64,000 nucleotides of DNA from Fibrobacter sp. UWR3 (GTDB lineage Bacteria; Fibrobacterota; Fibrobacteria; Fibrobacterales; Fibrobacteraceae): NCBI RefSeq assembly GCF_900143055.1, contig NZ_FRCW01000003.1:1-64000 (forward strand), in the 5' to 3' direction. Position 1 is the stretch's first letter; the number at the start of each line of letters is the position of its first letter. Below the pieces are notes generated by a model, which saw only the letters and a program-made list of their open reading frames with translations, made no database searches and had not been told where the DNA came from. Both the position numbers and the translations under genes were made by a program. This document shows positions 27,051 to 38,150 of the stretch, one piece after another.

Positions 27051-29330
27051 TTATAGTGTAAACTTGACTTTGGTCGCAAAAGCACGACCGGGCTTGGATT
27101 CACCGTACTTGTCATACACCCGGACATCCATGAAGTTGCGGACTTCGAAATTCCAAGAGAGCATGTTGGCGAGAATGGAGTATTCCACGCCTAAATCTTG
27201 GGTGAACGAGCTGGGAATGGTGCGGTCTTGCCTTTTGGAGACCTTCCAGGAGTAGTAATATTCATCGGTGTAGTTGGCAAGCCAGTAGAGCTTGAAAAAG
27301 TCATCTCGGTAAATCAGGTCGCCCACATGGAATTCTGCGCCGAAGTTCATGTAGAGCGTAGGAATATTCGGAACGGTCAGCCCCTTGGCGATTCCGTAGG
27401 CCAAATCCGCTTCGCGGCTTTCGGCTTCTTGCCTGGTGAGGTTGTAAGAAAGTGAAATGTATTCGTTCACATCGACTGCGGCGTCGATTTCAAAGCCAGT
27501 CGTCTTGGTACCGACACTGTTGTAGTAAGGGCGCGGAACCGACGCGTAGTTGTTCCAATAAATGCGGTCTTCCATGAGCATGTAGAACCAGTTGAATTCC
27601 AGATGCAACTTCAAGAGCAGCGGAATCTGTCGCATATCCAGTTCGGCACCTGCGGTAAAGTTGTCGGACTTTTCGGGTTTTAAGTTCGGGGAACACTGCA
27701 CATACATTCCGTCGCCAAAGATTTCTTCGCGGGTCGGGAACCGCAGGCTATGCTGGTAGCCACCCTTGACGGCAAACTGCTCAACAACCGACAAGTCGTC
27801 AATCAATTTGACGCGGAAATTTTCGCTGTAACCGAAATCCTTATTTTCGGCATAGTCGTCTGTCAACTGCTGTATACGCTTTTCGCCGTCATCGTCCGCC
27901 TTAATGGAGTAGTAATATCCCTTGACGCCCGCCACATTCTGGATTCGTTCGTTCCAGAAGTTATTTTCGAGAGAAAGCCCCGTTACAACGGAATTGCTGT
28001 GCCCGGGGAATCCGGCGCTGTTGAGCGTCTGCCCTTTAGCGGCGCGCTTGTCTTCCGGATCTTGCGATTCGTAGCGGTAAAGGCCGCTCCAGGTGAGAAT
28101 GTGGTTTTGCGTGAACGCGTAGTCAAAATTCCAGGGAGCTACAATCGTTTGGTTTTCGCGTTCAATATGCGATGCCCCACCCATAGAAATTTCACCAAAG
28201 GCGGTATTCGCTTCGCGAACATTCTCTTTGTCCCAGCCGTAGTAATAAGTATGACTCGTATCGATGACAGCCTCTTTACCGAAGGCGTAGCTGAACAAAA
28301 GCGCGGCCGAAAGCCCCTTGACAAACAAATTCGCCTTTTCGAGAGAAAGGTTCACGCCGTACGATTGCGCATTGGAGTTCGCCTCTTCGATGCGGTGGGA
28401 ATTCGACTGAATTTCTTTATCCATCGCGTTGTAAATCACGCCCAAAGTCGCCTTGTCAAAGAAGTATTTCTCGAAGGAGACAAAAGGCAACACGTTGTAA
28501 CTGTAATAGCGATCGTGATCTCGCGTTACAACCGTGTCCATGTAGGGTGTGGTGAATTCGTAATCGTTGTCGGAGTAGTTGTAATAGGCCGAAATTCCGG
28601 TGGCGATAGCGCGGCTCTTGGCCGAATCAGTTACCCACACGTATTTTGCGTCGAGCGAGGCCTTATGCGTGTTGAAACTCCCGAAGCTGTAAGAGCCCGT
28701 AATGGAACTCTTGGGCAAATCATGCGTTACGATGTTAATCACGCCGCCCATGCCGTCGGTCGCGAAGCGTTCGGGCACATAGCTCTTGTAAATCTCGATG
28801 CGGTCAATCTTGTCGATGGGAATATCGTTGACGGAGAAATTCCCGTTGCCGTTATCGACAGGGACGCCATCGACAAGCACCTTCACATTTTTGCCTTCCA
28901 TGCCGCGGATGTTGATTTTGCTTTCGCTGCCCATGCCTCCCGACTGGCGGATTTTTACGCCCGAAGATCGATTCGTGGCATCTGCGATGGTGGCGCTGGA
29001 GCCCTGAAGTTCCGTGGCATCCATGACCTTGACCGATTCGGCTTTGGTTTTCTTGTCGACGGGTGCGGCTTCGTTGATTCCTTCGCCTTCGATGCCCATT
29101 TCGTCAAGGACCGTTACGCCGGACGAGCCCGATTTCGCTGCGGACTGTTCTGCCGGAGCGCTTTCGTTTGTGGAGGTTTCCTCGGCAAAAATATCGTCAA
29201 AATTCGTAATTTCTTCGGCAGATTCGGCGTTTGCGTCGTTCAACGTTTCCTGCGCACGCGCTGCCACAGAGGCAATCGCAAGAATCACCAACACGAGAGT
29301 TGTCAATTTGTATGCAAAAAGGTGTTTCAT
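27051..29330 (-). CDS. TonB-dependent outer-membrane receptor
   Basis: A 759-residue receptor. The start at 29330 is favoured, giving MKHLFAYKLTTLVLVILAIA as signal peptide ending ARA. An acidic linker (about residues 25-80) contains a TonB-box-like GVTVLDEMGI. The plug domain includes SSGVKIRQSGGMGSESKINIRGMEGKNVKVL (in pieces), VDGVPVDNGNG and RIEIYKSYVPERF. A 22-strand barrel should follow, and the protein ends in the expected aromatic-free FATKVKFTL. Substrate is unknown; iron chelate, haem or cobalamin are possible. It is energised by a TonB-ExbBD set such as that at 59987-61762, and it faces away from an ABC importer pair. Confidence 0.9.
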   Translation of the reverse strand: MKHLFAYKLTTLVLVILAIASVAARAQETLNDANAESAEEITNFDDIFAEETSTNESAPAEQSAAKSGSSGVTVLDEMGIEGEGINEAAPVDKKTKAESVKVMDATELQGSSATIADATNRSSGVKIRQSGGMGSESKINIRGMEGKNVKVLVDGVPVDNGNGNFSVNDIPIDKIDRIEIYKSYVPERFATDGMGGVINIVTHDLPKSSITGSYSFGSFNTHKASLDAKYVWVTDSAKSRAIATGISAYYNYSDNDYEFTTPYMDTVVTRDHDRYYSYNVLPFVSFEKYFFDKATLGVIYNAMDKEIQSNSHRIEEANSNAQSYGVNLSLEKANLFVKGLSAALLFSYAFGKEAVIDTSHTYYYGWDKENVREANTAFGEISMGGASHIERENQTIVAPWNFDYAFTQNHILTWSGLYRYESQDPEDKRAAKGQTLNSAGFPGHSNSVVTGLSLENNFWNERIQNVAGVKGYYYSIKADDDGEKRIQQLTDDYAENKDFGYSENFRVKLIDDLSVVEQFAVKGGYQHSLRFPTREEIFGDGMYVQCSPNLKPEKSDNFTAGAELDMRQIPLLLKLHLEFNWFYMLMEDRIYWNNYASVPRPYYNSVGTKTTGFEIDAAVDVNEYISLSYNLTRQEAESREADLAYGIAKGLTVPNIPTLYMNFGAEFHVGDLIYRDDFFKLYWLANYTDEYYYSWKVSKRQDRTIPSSFTQDLGVEYSILANMLSWNFEVRNFMDVRVYDKYGESKPGRAFATKVKFTL

Positions 29331-29362
29331 CGCGTCCAAATTGAGAAACAAGCGCAAAAAAA

Positions 29363-29404
29363 TTCTACTCCAAAAGGTTTGGCGAAAATCCGTTTGGAGT
29401 AGAA
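29363..29404. promoter_or_regulatory. Divergent operator: inverted TTCTACTCCAAA / TTTGGAGTAGAA
   Basis: Perfect 12-bp arms are separated by 18 bp between the divergent TonB receptor and ABC transporter genes, 33 and 53 bp from the two start codons. The core TGGAGTAGAA recurs before the ECF operon and the RND operon. A shared regulator site or promoter core is inferred. Confidence 0.55.
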
Positions 29405-29456
29405 CAGAAAACGTTTTTTTCCAAAATTTGATTCAGCCCTTTTGGGAGGAAACTCT

Positions 29457-31223
<1,767 letters not shown>

Positions 31224-32972
31224 ATGTTCGATACTCTCATTAAATTCTTTAACTTCTGCAATGCGGAAAACCGTCGCAAATTCTACGGTTCCATTATCGT
31301 CGGCGTTTTCAACTCCTTCTTCATGGCACTCCGTATCGGTGCCATGGCAGTCATGCTGCAGGGCGTTATTCGCCACGTGCAGGGAACGGCGCCGTTCACC
31401 ATGGATATCGTTTGGCTTTCGCTTGGGATCATGGTTGTAAGCCTTATTGGCGCAACCGTCACCAAGCGCATCATGAGCATGTGGCAAACCGAGGGCGGTT
31501 ACCGCACTTGTGCGAGTAAACGCATCGAGATTGCCGAACACCTGCGCTATCTGCCTATGGGCTACTTCAACAAGAACAGCCTCGGCTACATTACCTCCGT
31601 CACGACAAACACCATGGAACAGCTCGGCGACGTGGCCACACGCGTGGTCATGATGGTCACGCAGGGCATTCTCGACACGGTTCTAATTATCCTGATGATT
31701 GCCTTCTTTGATTGGCGAATCGCAATTGTGGCAACCATCGGTTTCGCGGCATTCCAGTTCATCAACACGCTCATGCGCATGAACGTTCGCGCTATTTCGC
31801 ACGAAAAAGTGGAATGCGACAGCAAGGTCGTTGAAAAAGTTCTCGAATACATCCAGGGAATCGCCGAAGTCAAGGCCTACAACATGACCGGCAAGCGCTC
31901 CAAGGAACTGAACGAAGTCATCGACAAGTGCACAGCAGCAAACATTAGCATGGAACTCAAGTGCGTCCCGCTTTCGAACTTGCAGACCTTTATTGCAAAG
32001 CTCACTGGTGTTGCCATCATGATGTTCTCGATTCATTTCTATTTGAACGGAACTATGGAACTTGCCGATTGTGCTATCATGCTCGTGTGCTCCTTCATGC
32101 TATTTGCAGTCCTTGAACTGGGCGGCAGCTACGCGGCCCTCCTCCGCACCGTAGATATCGCCGTGAACCGCGCAAACGAAATCTTGAACATGCCCACCAT
32201 GGATATCGACGGCGAAGATATTGCCCCCGTCAATCACGATATCAAGGCCGACACCATCGATTTCGCCTACGACAAGCGCAAAATCATTGACAACGTGACG
32301 CTTTCCATTCCGGAAAAGACGACTACGGCCATCGTGGGCCCGAGCGGTTCTGGCAAGACGACGCTTTGCCATTTGCTCTCTCGCTTCTGGGACGTAAACG
32401 CTGGTTCGGTGACATTGGGCGGTCGCCGCGTGCAAGATTACAGCATGGATAGCCTCATGAAGAATTTCAGTTTCGTGTTCCAGAACGTGTATCTGTTCCG
32501 CGATACGATTGAAAACAACATCAAGTTCGGGAATCCAAGCGCCACGCACGAGCAAGTCGTAGAAGCCGCCAAGAAAGCCTGCTGCCACGACTTCATCGAA
32601 AAAATCCCCGACGGTTACAATACGGTCATCGGCGAAGGCGGCGCAAGCCTCAGCGGCGGTGAACGCCAGCGCATCTCGATTGCACGCGCCATCATGAAGG
32701 ATTCTCCGGTCATCATTCTGGACGAAGCGACTGCGAACGTGGACCCGGAAAATGAACGCGACTTGATGCTTGCCATCCAGGAACTGACCCGCGAAAAGAC
32801 GGTCATCATGATCGCGCACCGCTTGAAAACCGTGCGCCACGCCGACCAGATTATCGTCTTAGACAAGGGCCGAATCGTGGAACAGGGCAAGCACGAAGAA
32901 CTCGTGAAGAACGGTGGAATCTACGCCCGATTCATTGATTCCCGTCGCGAGGCTGTTAGCTGGAAGCTGTAA
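31224..32972 (+). CDS. ABC transporter, fused permease-ATPase (YbtPQ/IrtAB-like), subunit 2
   Basis: A 582-residue partner of the preceding protein, with six membrane segments in residues 1-300 and an ATPase domain with Walker A GPSGSGKTTLC, signature LSGGERQRISIARAIM and Walker B VIILDEATANVD. The coupling region contains MGYFNKNSLGYITSV, typical of the family. A short 28-codon frame begins at its stop codon (32972) but no function can be given to it. The DMT permease gene follows 103 bp later. Confidence 0.85.
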   Translation: MFDTLIKFFNFCNAENRRKFYGSIIVGVFNSFFMALRIGAMAVMLQGVIRHVQGTAPFTMDIVWLSLGIMVVSLIGATVTKRIMSMWQTEGGYRTCASKRIEIAEHLRYLPMGYFNKNSLGYITSVTTNTMEQLGDVATRVVMMVTQGILDTVLIILMIAFFDWRIAIVATIGFAAFQFINTLMRMNVRAISHEKVECDSKVVEKVLEYIQGIAEVKAYNMTGKRSKELNEVIDKCTAANISMELKCVPLSNLQTFIAKLTGVAIMMFSIHFYLNGTMELADCAIMLVCSFMLFAVLELGGSYAALLRTVDIAVNRANEILNMPTMDIDGEDIAPVNHDIKADTIDFAYDKRKIIDNVTLSIPEKTTTAIVGPSGSGKTTLCHLLSRFWDVNAGSVTLGGRRVQDYSMDSLMKNFSFVFQNVYLFRDTIENNIKFGNPSATHEQVVEAAKKACCHDFIEKIPDGYNTVIGEGGASLSGGERQRISIARAIMKDSPVIILDEATANVDPENERDLMLAIQELTREKTVIMIAHRLKTVRHADQIIVLDKGRIVEQGKHEELVKNGGIYARFIDSRREAVSWKL

Positions 32973-33075
32973 TGAATATTGCCGCTCCCGGCGTGATGAT
33001 GGGGGCCGGCGGCGAGTTCCTTTCGCAGGCGACTCGTTTGGACGCGCTCCCATCATAAAATTCTCCATTTAAATC

Positions 33076-34107
33076 ATGGACAAGAATGTCATTGCGATTG
33101 GTTATGCGATAGCGGCGGCCGCATTTTATGCACTGAATGTTCCCTGCTCCAAAATGCTGCTGGCCCATATTTCGTCTGTATTCATGGCTGGGCTGCTCTA
33201 TATTGGCGCAGGGCTCGGAATCGGCATTCTCTACCTGTTCCATGTCAGGCGCGAGAGCCAATCGGAACGGCTCTGCAAAAAAGATTTCCCCTACACGCTA
33301 GGCATGGTCCTGCTCGACATTGTCGCCCCCATACTGCTCATGTTCGGCGTCAAGTACGGAACATCCAGCAACGCATCGCTGCTCGGGAACTTCGAAATCG
33401 TCGCGACAACGCTGATTGCGCTGTTCATCTTTAGAGAAAAGGTGTCCACGCGTTTGTGGATTGCGATTTTATTCATAACGACATCTAGTTTCTTTCTCTC
33501 GTTCGAAAACACCGACAGTTTCAATTTTTCTGTCGGCTCCATCTTCGTTCTCGGAGCGACCATCTGCTGGGGGCTAGAAAACAATTGCACCCGCAAAATT
33601 TCGGACAAAAGCACATACCAGATTGTAACCATAAAAGGCCTCTGTTCCGGAATCGGTTCCATCGTCGTTTCACTCGTCACAAGCGAAATGAACTTTGCCG
33701 TAAAATACATCCCGCTCGCCCTGCTGCTCGGCTTTGTGGCTTACGGCCTGAGTATTTTCACCTACATCCGCGCACAAAAATACCTGGGGGCAGCAAAGAC
33801 CAGCGCCTTTTACGCCTTTGCGCCCTTTATCGGCGTCCTGTTTTCTGTCGTGCTCCTGAACGAAAAAATCACGCTGCAATACGTCGTGGCGTTCCTGGTC
33901 ATGATTGCCGGTACCATTTTTGTGGTTTACGATACGCTTGTCCGCTCACATTCGCATATGCATCAGCATATTTTCACGCACACGCATGGCGGCATAACCC
34001 ATACACACGTTGTTACGCATTCCCATTTGCACAACCATGTCTTCTCCGATGCAAAACACGGCCACAGCCACGACATCAAGGACCTAGAGAAAATCTCGAC
34101 ACACTGA
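33076..34107 (+). CDS. EamA/DMT-family permease with histidine-rich C-terminal tail
   Basis: A 343-residue protein with ten predicted membrane segments in two EamA repeats (GYAIAAAAFYALNVPCSKML; GSIFVLGATICWGLENNCTR). From about residue 290 the tail is cytoplasmic or periplasmic and dense in His: HSHMHQHIFTHTHGG, then HTHVVTHSHLHNH, then HGHSHD. Such tails bind Zn, Ni or Co. The DMT family moves metabolites, so a metal-sensing or metal-linked substrate is only a suggestion, supported by the metal-transport neighbours. The last 24 nt overlap the convergent XRE gene. Confidence 0.85.
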   Translation: MDKNVIAIGYAIAAAAFYALNVPCSKMLLAHISSVFMAGLLYIGAGLGIGILYLFHVRRESQSERLCKKDFPYTLGMVLLDIVAPILLMFGVKYGTSSNASLLGNFEIVATTLIALFIFREKVSTRLWIAILFITTSSFFLSFENTDSFNFSVGSIFVLGATICWGLENNCTRKISDKSTYQIVTIKGLCSGIGSIVVSLVTSEMNFAVKYIPLALLLGFVAYGLSIFTYIRAQKYLGAAKTSAFYAFAPFIGVLFSVVLLNEKITLQYVVAFLVMIAGTIFVVYDTLVRSHSHMHQHIFTHTHGGITHTHVVTHSHLHNHVFSDAKHGHSHDIKDLEKISTH

Positions 34108-34620
34108 TGAGGAATTTAATCGCCGATTACCCCTGCGAGTTCTTTTTTTTGACCTGTATGCGACCTTGCGTTCGCCAACGCAGTTCAAGGCAAGCGTTTT
34201 GTTCATGTAGTTCGCGCGTTCTAGTTCTATTGCGTTGCGCAGAATGCTTGTAAGAAAATCGTTAGGACTTGAGCCAGCCTCGGTCGCCAACTTTCGTACT
34301 GTTTCTTGCAAGTCGTAAGGAACCTGGACGGCCATGCTCTTCATCGGAGTTATGTACAGTTCGCCACCGACGGCCTCCGACATCTTCAGCAACTGCTTGT
34401 ACGAAGGGTTCGTTTTCAAGGATGCAATGCGCGAGATAGCGCTTTGCGTCGTGCCCATCTTGTCGGCGACATCTTGCTGCGTGAGCCCCAAGGAATCTTT
34501 CAGGAAATCAAAATCCGTCAGGAAGGCCGACAGCGCCTCGTAAGTCTTGGCGTACGAATCCAGGCCTTTGTCTTCGTTTTCGAGCGAAGACATAAAATCG
34601 ATGACTTGATTCTTTTTCAT
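34084..34620 (-). CDS. XRE-family regulator with possible second DNA-binding region
   Basis: A 178-residue protein. The helix-turn-helix lies at about residues 43-68 (LGLTQQDVADKMGTTQSAISRI). Residues about 96-135 (VQVPYDLQETVRKLATEAG, then SPNDFLTSILRNAIE) look like a ribbon-helix-helix strand and helices, as in RHH antitoxins. The C-terminal 40 residues are basic. No toxin gene is adjacent. The gene lies downstream of the LlaJI-like operon on the same strand, separated by a palindrome (34672-34693). It may be a solitary antitoxin-like repressor or a regulator of the RM operon. Confidence 0.75.
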   Translation of the reverse strand: MKKNQVIDFMSSLENEDKGLDSYAKTYEALSAFLTDFDFLKDSLGLTQQDVADKMGTTQSAISRIASLKTNPSYKQLLKMSEAVGGELYITPMKSMAVQVPYDLQETVRKLATEAGSSPNDFLTSILRNAIELERANYMNKTLALNCVGERKVAYRSKKRTRRGNRRLNSSSVCRDFL

Positions 34621-34671
34621 TGCATAACTCCCTGTTTGACAAGTTCTCTGTATTGCTTCAGTTTTGTAAAT

Positions 34672-34693
34672 AATATAGCATATTTGCTATATT
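34672..34693. promoter_or_regulatory. Palindromic operator before the XRE gene
   Basis: Perfect arms AATATAGCA and TGCTATATT with a 4-bp spacer lie 52 bp before the XRE start. Autoregulation by XRE proteins at such sites is common; inferred here. Confidence 0.55.
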
Positions 34694-34725
34694 TGGCAAA
34701 TTGACTTTGAAAATATGGAACTTTT

Positions 34726-36120
34726 CTAATGAGGAATTAGCTTTGCGAGTTCACTTTGCGCAGCGGGGTTGTTTGCGTAATTTCGCATGACAGATTTCAT
34801 GTCAAGGAGAATGCAGTGGATTTTGTGATAAGGTCGGTTTTCGTCCTCCACGTTTTTCCAGTCACCATAGATGTAACCGACGCGTTTCATTTGGAAGGTC
34901 GCTGAGCTTGCCGAAGCGCCTTCCGCATCCGCACAGTACGGCATAACGAAGGCGTTGTAAATGCTTAAAGTGTCATCCTGAGCGAAGTGTAACGAAGTCG
35001 AAGGATCTCCCAGCATCTTTTCTACATATTCCGCATAAGCCATCTGCTTACAAACCGATTCGGCCCCTGGTAAATGCGAATTGAAACCAGTCAAGCCGTA
35101 TTTGTAGTACTTTGAATCAAGGATACACACACCCTCCCCCATAACCATAATCGTATCGGGCCGGAGTGTGGAACGTTTCGGGTCATTCAGGACTATTTCT
35201 TCTTCAGATTCATCAAGTTTTTCATCGCGGCATCCGTCATTCCACCGTAAATGCGGATTAAATTTATCCTTGGCAACTCCCTGCGGCAACTTCCCGAAAA
35301 TCTTATCCACCATCGCTTCCCACACAGGGGCGAAGGTGTTTACGCCAAACAACGGCTCGTTTTCACTACCATCTTCGCCACGATTTTCCTTGTTTCCCAA
35401 ATAACGGACCATCTTCAACATTGCATGGAAAAGTTCCAGGTGTTTGTCGTTGAAAGTCGCTGCAATTTTATCCTGAATCACTTCTGCAAACAGTTCATAA
35501 TCGAACAAAAGTTCCGGCTCTTCGACTTCGTCTTCTGAAATTCCGTAAAGCGGACCAATCAGTTGAGCCGCCTCTTTGACACAAAACTTGTGGACGAGCG
35601 TTATCAGGTTGTCTTCGCGGTAACTTGTCTTGCGTGTAATCAAGTTTAGATATACAACTTGATCGTGACCTTCTTCGTCTTTGACGACTTGTGGCTTAAT
35701 TCTTTTGATGGTTCGCGGCCAGTTAATTTTGCCGGAGAAACCCTTCTTGTAAATCGTTTCGGATTCCACAAAGTAACCGAAATCGAGATAGTATTGCAAT
35801 ACCGAAAGATACGCATAGAACGGGAAATCCAGTTGGGATTTTTTCAAGTCTTCTTCGGAGAAATAACTTTGCAGGGATTTGTCGTTCAATACGGCAATAA
35901 GTTGGTAAAAATCCCACTTGCAAACATCCTCGGACGGCTTTGACGCGCGATACCCCATCGGGAAATAGATTTTGGGGCGGTTGTCCTCGATCTTTATCCC
36001 GACAAACGATTTGTCCTTCTTTTCGTCACTTGAACGCCAAGCATCATACACGCAAAAATCCGCAAAAGACGATACCGTCTCTCGCATAGACTTTGTGACA
36101 TTTGGGTTCTGTTCAGACAT
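34726..36120 (-). CDS. LlaJI-family restriction endonuclease subunit (McrC-like)
   Basis: A 464-residue nuclease subunit. The catalytic region is near residues 305-345: LRPDTIMVMGEGVCILDSKYYKYG contains the PD and D-S-K elements of a PD-(D/E)XK site (quoted here as LRPDTIMV and ILDSKYYKYG). In LlaJI and McrBC systems this subunit cuts DNA after translocation by the AAA+ partner, whose gene ends at the base before this start codon. Two dispersed palindromic repeats are carried in-frame: one encodes GDPSTSLHFAQDDT (34971-35010), the other EGASASSA (about 34898-34918). They lie after the catalytic motif and may be tolerated as surface insertions. Confidence 0.85.
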   Translation of the reverse strand: MSEQNPNVTKSMRETVSSFADFCVYDAWRSSDEKKDKSFVGIKIEDNRPKIYFPMGYRASKPSEDVCKWDFYQLIAVLNDKSLQSYFSEEDLKKSQLDFPFYAYLSVLQYYLDFGYFVESETIYKKGFSGKINWPRTIKRIKPQVVKDEEGHDQVVYLNLITRKTSYREDNLITLVHKFCVKEAAQLIGPLYGISEDEVEEPELLFDYELFAEVIQDKIAATFNDKHLELFHAMLKMVRYLGNKENRGEDGSENEPLFGVNTFAPVWEAMVDKIFGKLPQGVAKDKFNPHLRWNDGCRDEKLDESEEEIVLNDPKRSTLRPDTIMVMGEGVCILDSKYYKYGLTGFNSHLPGAESVCKQMAYAEYVEKMLGDPSTSLHFAQDDTLSIYNAFVMPYCADAEGASASSATFQMKRVGYIYGDWKNVEDENRPYHKIHCILLDMKSVMRNYANNPAAQSELAKLIPH

Positions 36121-37431
36121 TTAGGTGTCGGCTTTGCTTTCGGCGTATGTTTTTGTTAGATCGTCTTTATCCTTTTCAATATCTTTGAATATTTTTTTGA
36201 AAGCATCAAAACCAACATTATCTTTAGATTTAAATTCCTTCGCAAGTTTGGCAAACGAAACAACATCTTTATTTTCAGTAACATCAGGCTCGTTGAACAC
36301 TTCTGTTGCTGAATTACGCCTAAATACATCATACCATAGGTATTTTAGGACCTTCTCTGCGAAATCTTCTTTTGAAATGTTTTCGTACTTGGTGACCTTT
36401 TTGTCTTTTACCTCTACGGCATCAGTCGAAATAAACCATCCACCAAGACATTTATCTTCTGACTTCGAAAGAATTCCTTTTTGAGATAAAATTTTCTTGT
36501 TTACCCAATTTCGGAAGCTACCCCAACGGACACCTGTTGAAACTTCACTTTCTTCATCCTTGCCAATAATTATATCATATTGTGCGGCATCATCCAATTC
36601 ATTTTCAATCATTTTGAACTTAAAACGACGTTGGAAGGCATTATCCATCGTGAACACGTTCTGGTCGCTAGTGTTCATTGTCGCGTAGATAGACAAGTTG
36701 GGTGGCAAACGTATTGCAGTATTTGTGGAAAAATGGAGCACACTTCCATCATTTGCCTGAACATCTATGCAGGAGTAACATTTGGGATTGGTATCTGTTC
36801 CAGAACCTTTCGCCTCAACGCTATGTTTATTCTTTTCGTTTGTTTGTTCGTTCTTAAGTTTCTGAATGTCACGAATATCGGCATTTATATCCTGGTTGTC
36901 AACGCCATAAGAGCTCCATCCAGAATCATATTTATTTTCAGTGGATTCATCCGCAGGTTCACCCTTCTTAATTCGGTCCAATAATTGAAACATCTCACCA
37001 AAAATCGCAGCTGCGTTTCCGCGATTGATTTCTTCAATAATCAGGAAGAATGGCTCGTCCGGATTCAAATAAGCACGGCGGACTATTTCAGAAAATGGAC
37101 CAGGCTTAAATTTATATTCAACCCCTTTGTTGTCTGGCAAAACACAAGGATAAATTTGGCCAACAAAATCAGCATTGCAATATTCTGGATGAAACACACA
37201 ACGAATAGTGTGGTATTGTTTGTCTGTGACAGAATGTTCCTTCAGTTTTTTGTCAACAACTTCGTTTACCTTATAACTCTTGCCACAACCAGGAACGCCA
37301 TAGTAGATTACTTGTTCGCAAGAATGTGGTTTATTACTAGGCTTTGTCTCGGATGGATTATTGTCTTTATCAGTTTTTACGTCGAATAACTTTGCCAGTT
37401 GTTCAACATTTTTCTTTATGGAATCACTCAT
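36121..37431 (-). CDS. LlaJI-family AAA+ restriction subunit (McrB-like)
   Basis: A 436-residue NTPase. Walker A is GVPGCGKS (45-52), Walker B is FFLIIEEINRGNAA, and the McrB-type sensor/arginine region TMNTSDQNVFTMDNAFQRRF is present. The N-terminal 35 residues are low complexity; no clear DNA-binding domain precedes the AAA+ core, unlike E. coli McrB. It probably forms a ring that drives the nuclease subunit. Its start overlaps the stop of the unknown gene upstream by 4 nt. The coding region is AT-rich compared with flanking metabolic genes, suggesting acquisition as an island. Confidence 0.88.
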   Translation of the reverse strand: MSDSIKKNVEQLAKLFDVKTDKDNNPSETKPSNKPHSCEQVIYYGVPGCGKSYKVNEVVDKKLKEHSVTDKQYHTIRCVFHPEYCNADFVGQIYPCVLPDNKGVEYKFKPGPFSEIVRRAYLNPDEPFFLIIEEINRGNAAAIFGEMFQLLDRIKKGEPADESTENKYDSGWSSYGVDNQDINADIRDIQKLKNEQTNEKNKHSVEAKGSGTDTNPKCYSCIDVQANDGSVLHFSTNTAIRLPPNLSIYATMNTSDQNVFTMDNAFQRRFKFKMIENELDDAAQYDIIIGKDEESEVSTGVRWGSFRNWVNKKILSQKGILSKSEDKCLGGWFISTDAVEVKDKKVTKYENISKEDFAEKVLKYLWYDVFRRNSATEVFNEPDVTENKDVVSFAKLAKEFKSKDNVGFDAFKKIFKDIEKDKDDLTKTYAESKADT

Positions 37432-38147
37432 AACATCACCTCAATAACTTTAGAATCGCAAATTCGAGCGAAGTCACTTTTCCCTTCTTTCTTGATAATT
37501 CCAGCATGTTTCAAAGACCCCATAAAATACGAAAAACAAGTTATTTTAGTTAGTTTCTTCATATGAGTTGAACCTTTTTCCATAACATTGATTGAAAAGA
37601 TGATTTCACGTTTTTGATTATTCATGATAGATTGATATTCACTTTCAGTAACTTTATTTTGAAGGACCCCCAAAAGAAGCGCAAATTCTGATTCGTTTAT
37701 CCTATCGTATGTAAGAAAATGCCTAAGCACTTTTTGGAATATCTTTCCATACTGAACATTGCGGTTTTGAATGATGTTACGAATGCAATTTCTAATAATC
37801 TCATGCTTTATATTTTCGAATTGATACACCCCTTTATCTTCTCCTTCAGATTCTGATTTCTTTATTGAATCGATGCAGAGATAGTAAGCTTTTCCCAAAT
37901 CAGTAAAAAGATGCTTTGATACAAATTCATAATCGTTAATAATTCCAGCATTTTTCAAAAACGGGAAAATACTCCGAATATAACTTACGGTTGTAAAATA
38001 TGTAGCATGATTTTGAAAATTTTTATATGTTTCTACAAAACCATCTTTTTTCATTTCAAGATATCTATACATTTCATAAATGTATTCATCGGTCGTCTCA
38101 TTAAACTGAGTGCCTGGAGAATTCGGGGTGTCGATTACAATCTTCAT
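37428..38147 (-). CDS. Unknown protein encoded within the LlaJI-like RM operon
   Basis: A 239-residue protein I do not recognise. It is rich in Lys, Ile, Phe and Tyr with no catalytic motif or membrane segment. The N-terminal half (RYLEMKKDGFVETYKNFQNHA) and the C-terminal half (LTKITCFSYFMGSLKHAGIIKKEGKSDF) each end in segments that could be winged-helix-like. It overlaps the AAA+ gene by 4 nt and lies 3 nt after the methyltransferase stop, so it is translated with the RM proteins. The classical LlaJI operon has four genes; this fifth one may supply DNA binding for the AAA+ ring, which lacks an obvious DNA-binding domain. Confidence 0.7.
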   Translation of the reverse strand: MKIVIDTPNSPGTQFNETTDEYIYEMYRYLEMKKDGFVETYKNFQNHATYFTTVSYIRSIFPFLKNAGIINDYEFVSKHLFTDLGKAYYLCIDSIKKSESEGEDKGVYQFENIKHEIIRNCIRNIIQNRNVQYGKIFQKVLRHFLTYDRINESEFALLLGVLQNKVTESEYQSIMNNQKREIIFSINVMEKGSTHMKKLTKITCFSYFMGSLKHAGIIKKEGKSDFARICDSKVIEVML

Positions 38148-38150
38148 AAA

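Noticed and set aside
32972-33058. 28-codon frame starting in the stop of ABC subunit 2
   Set aside because: The overlapping TAATG looks like coupling, but the peptide has no recognisable feature and lies in the gap before the DMT gene; too weak to annotate.
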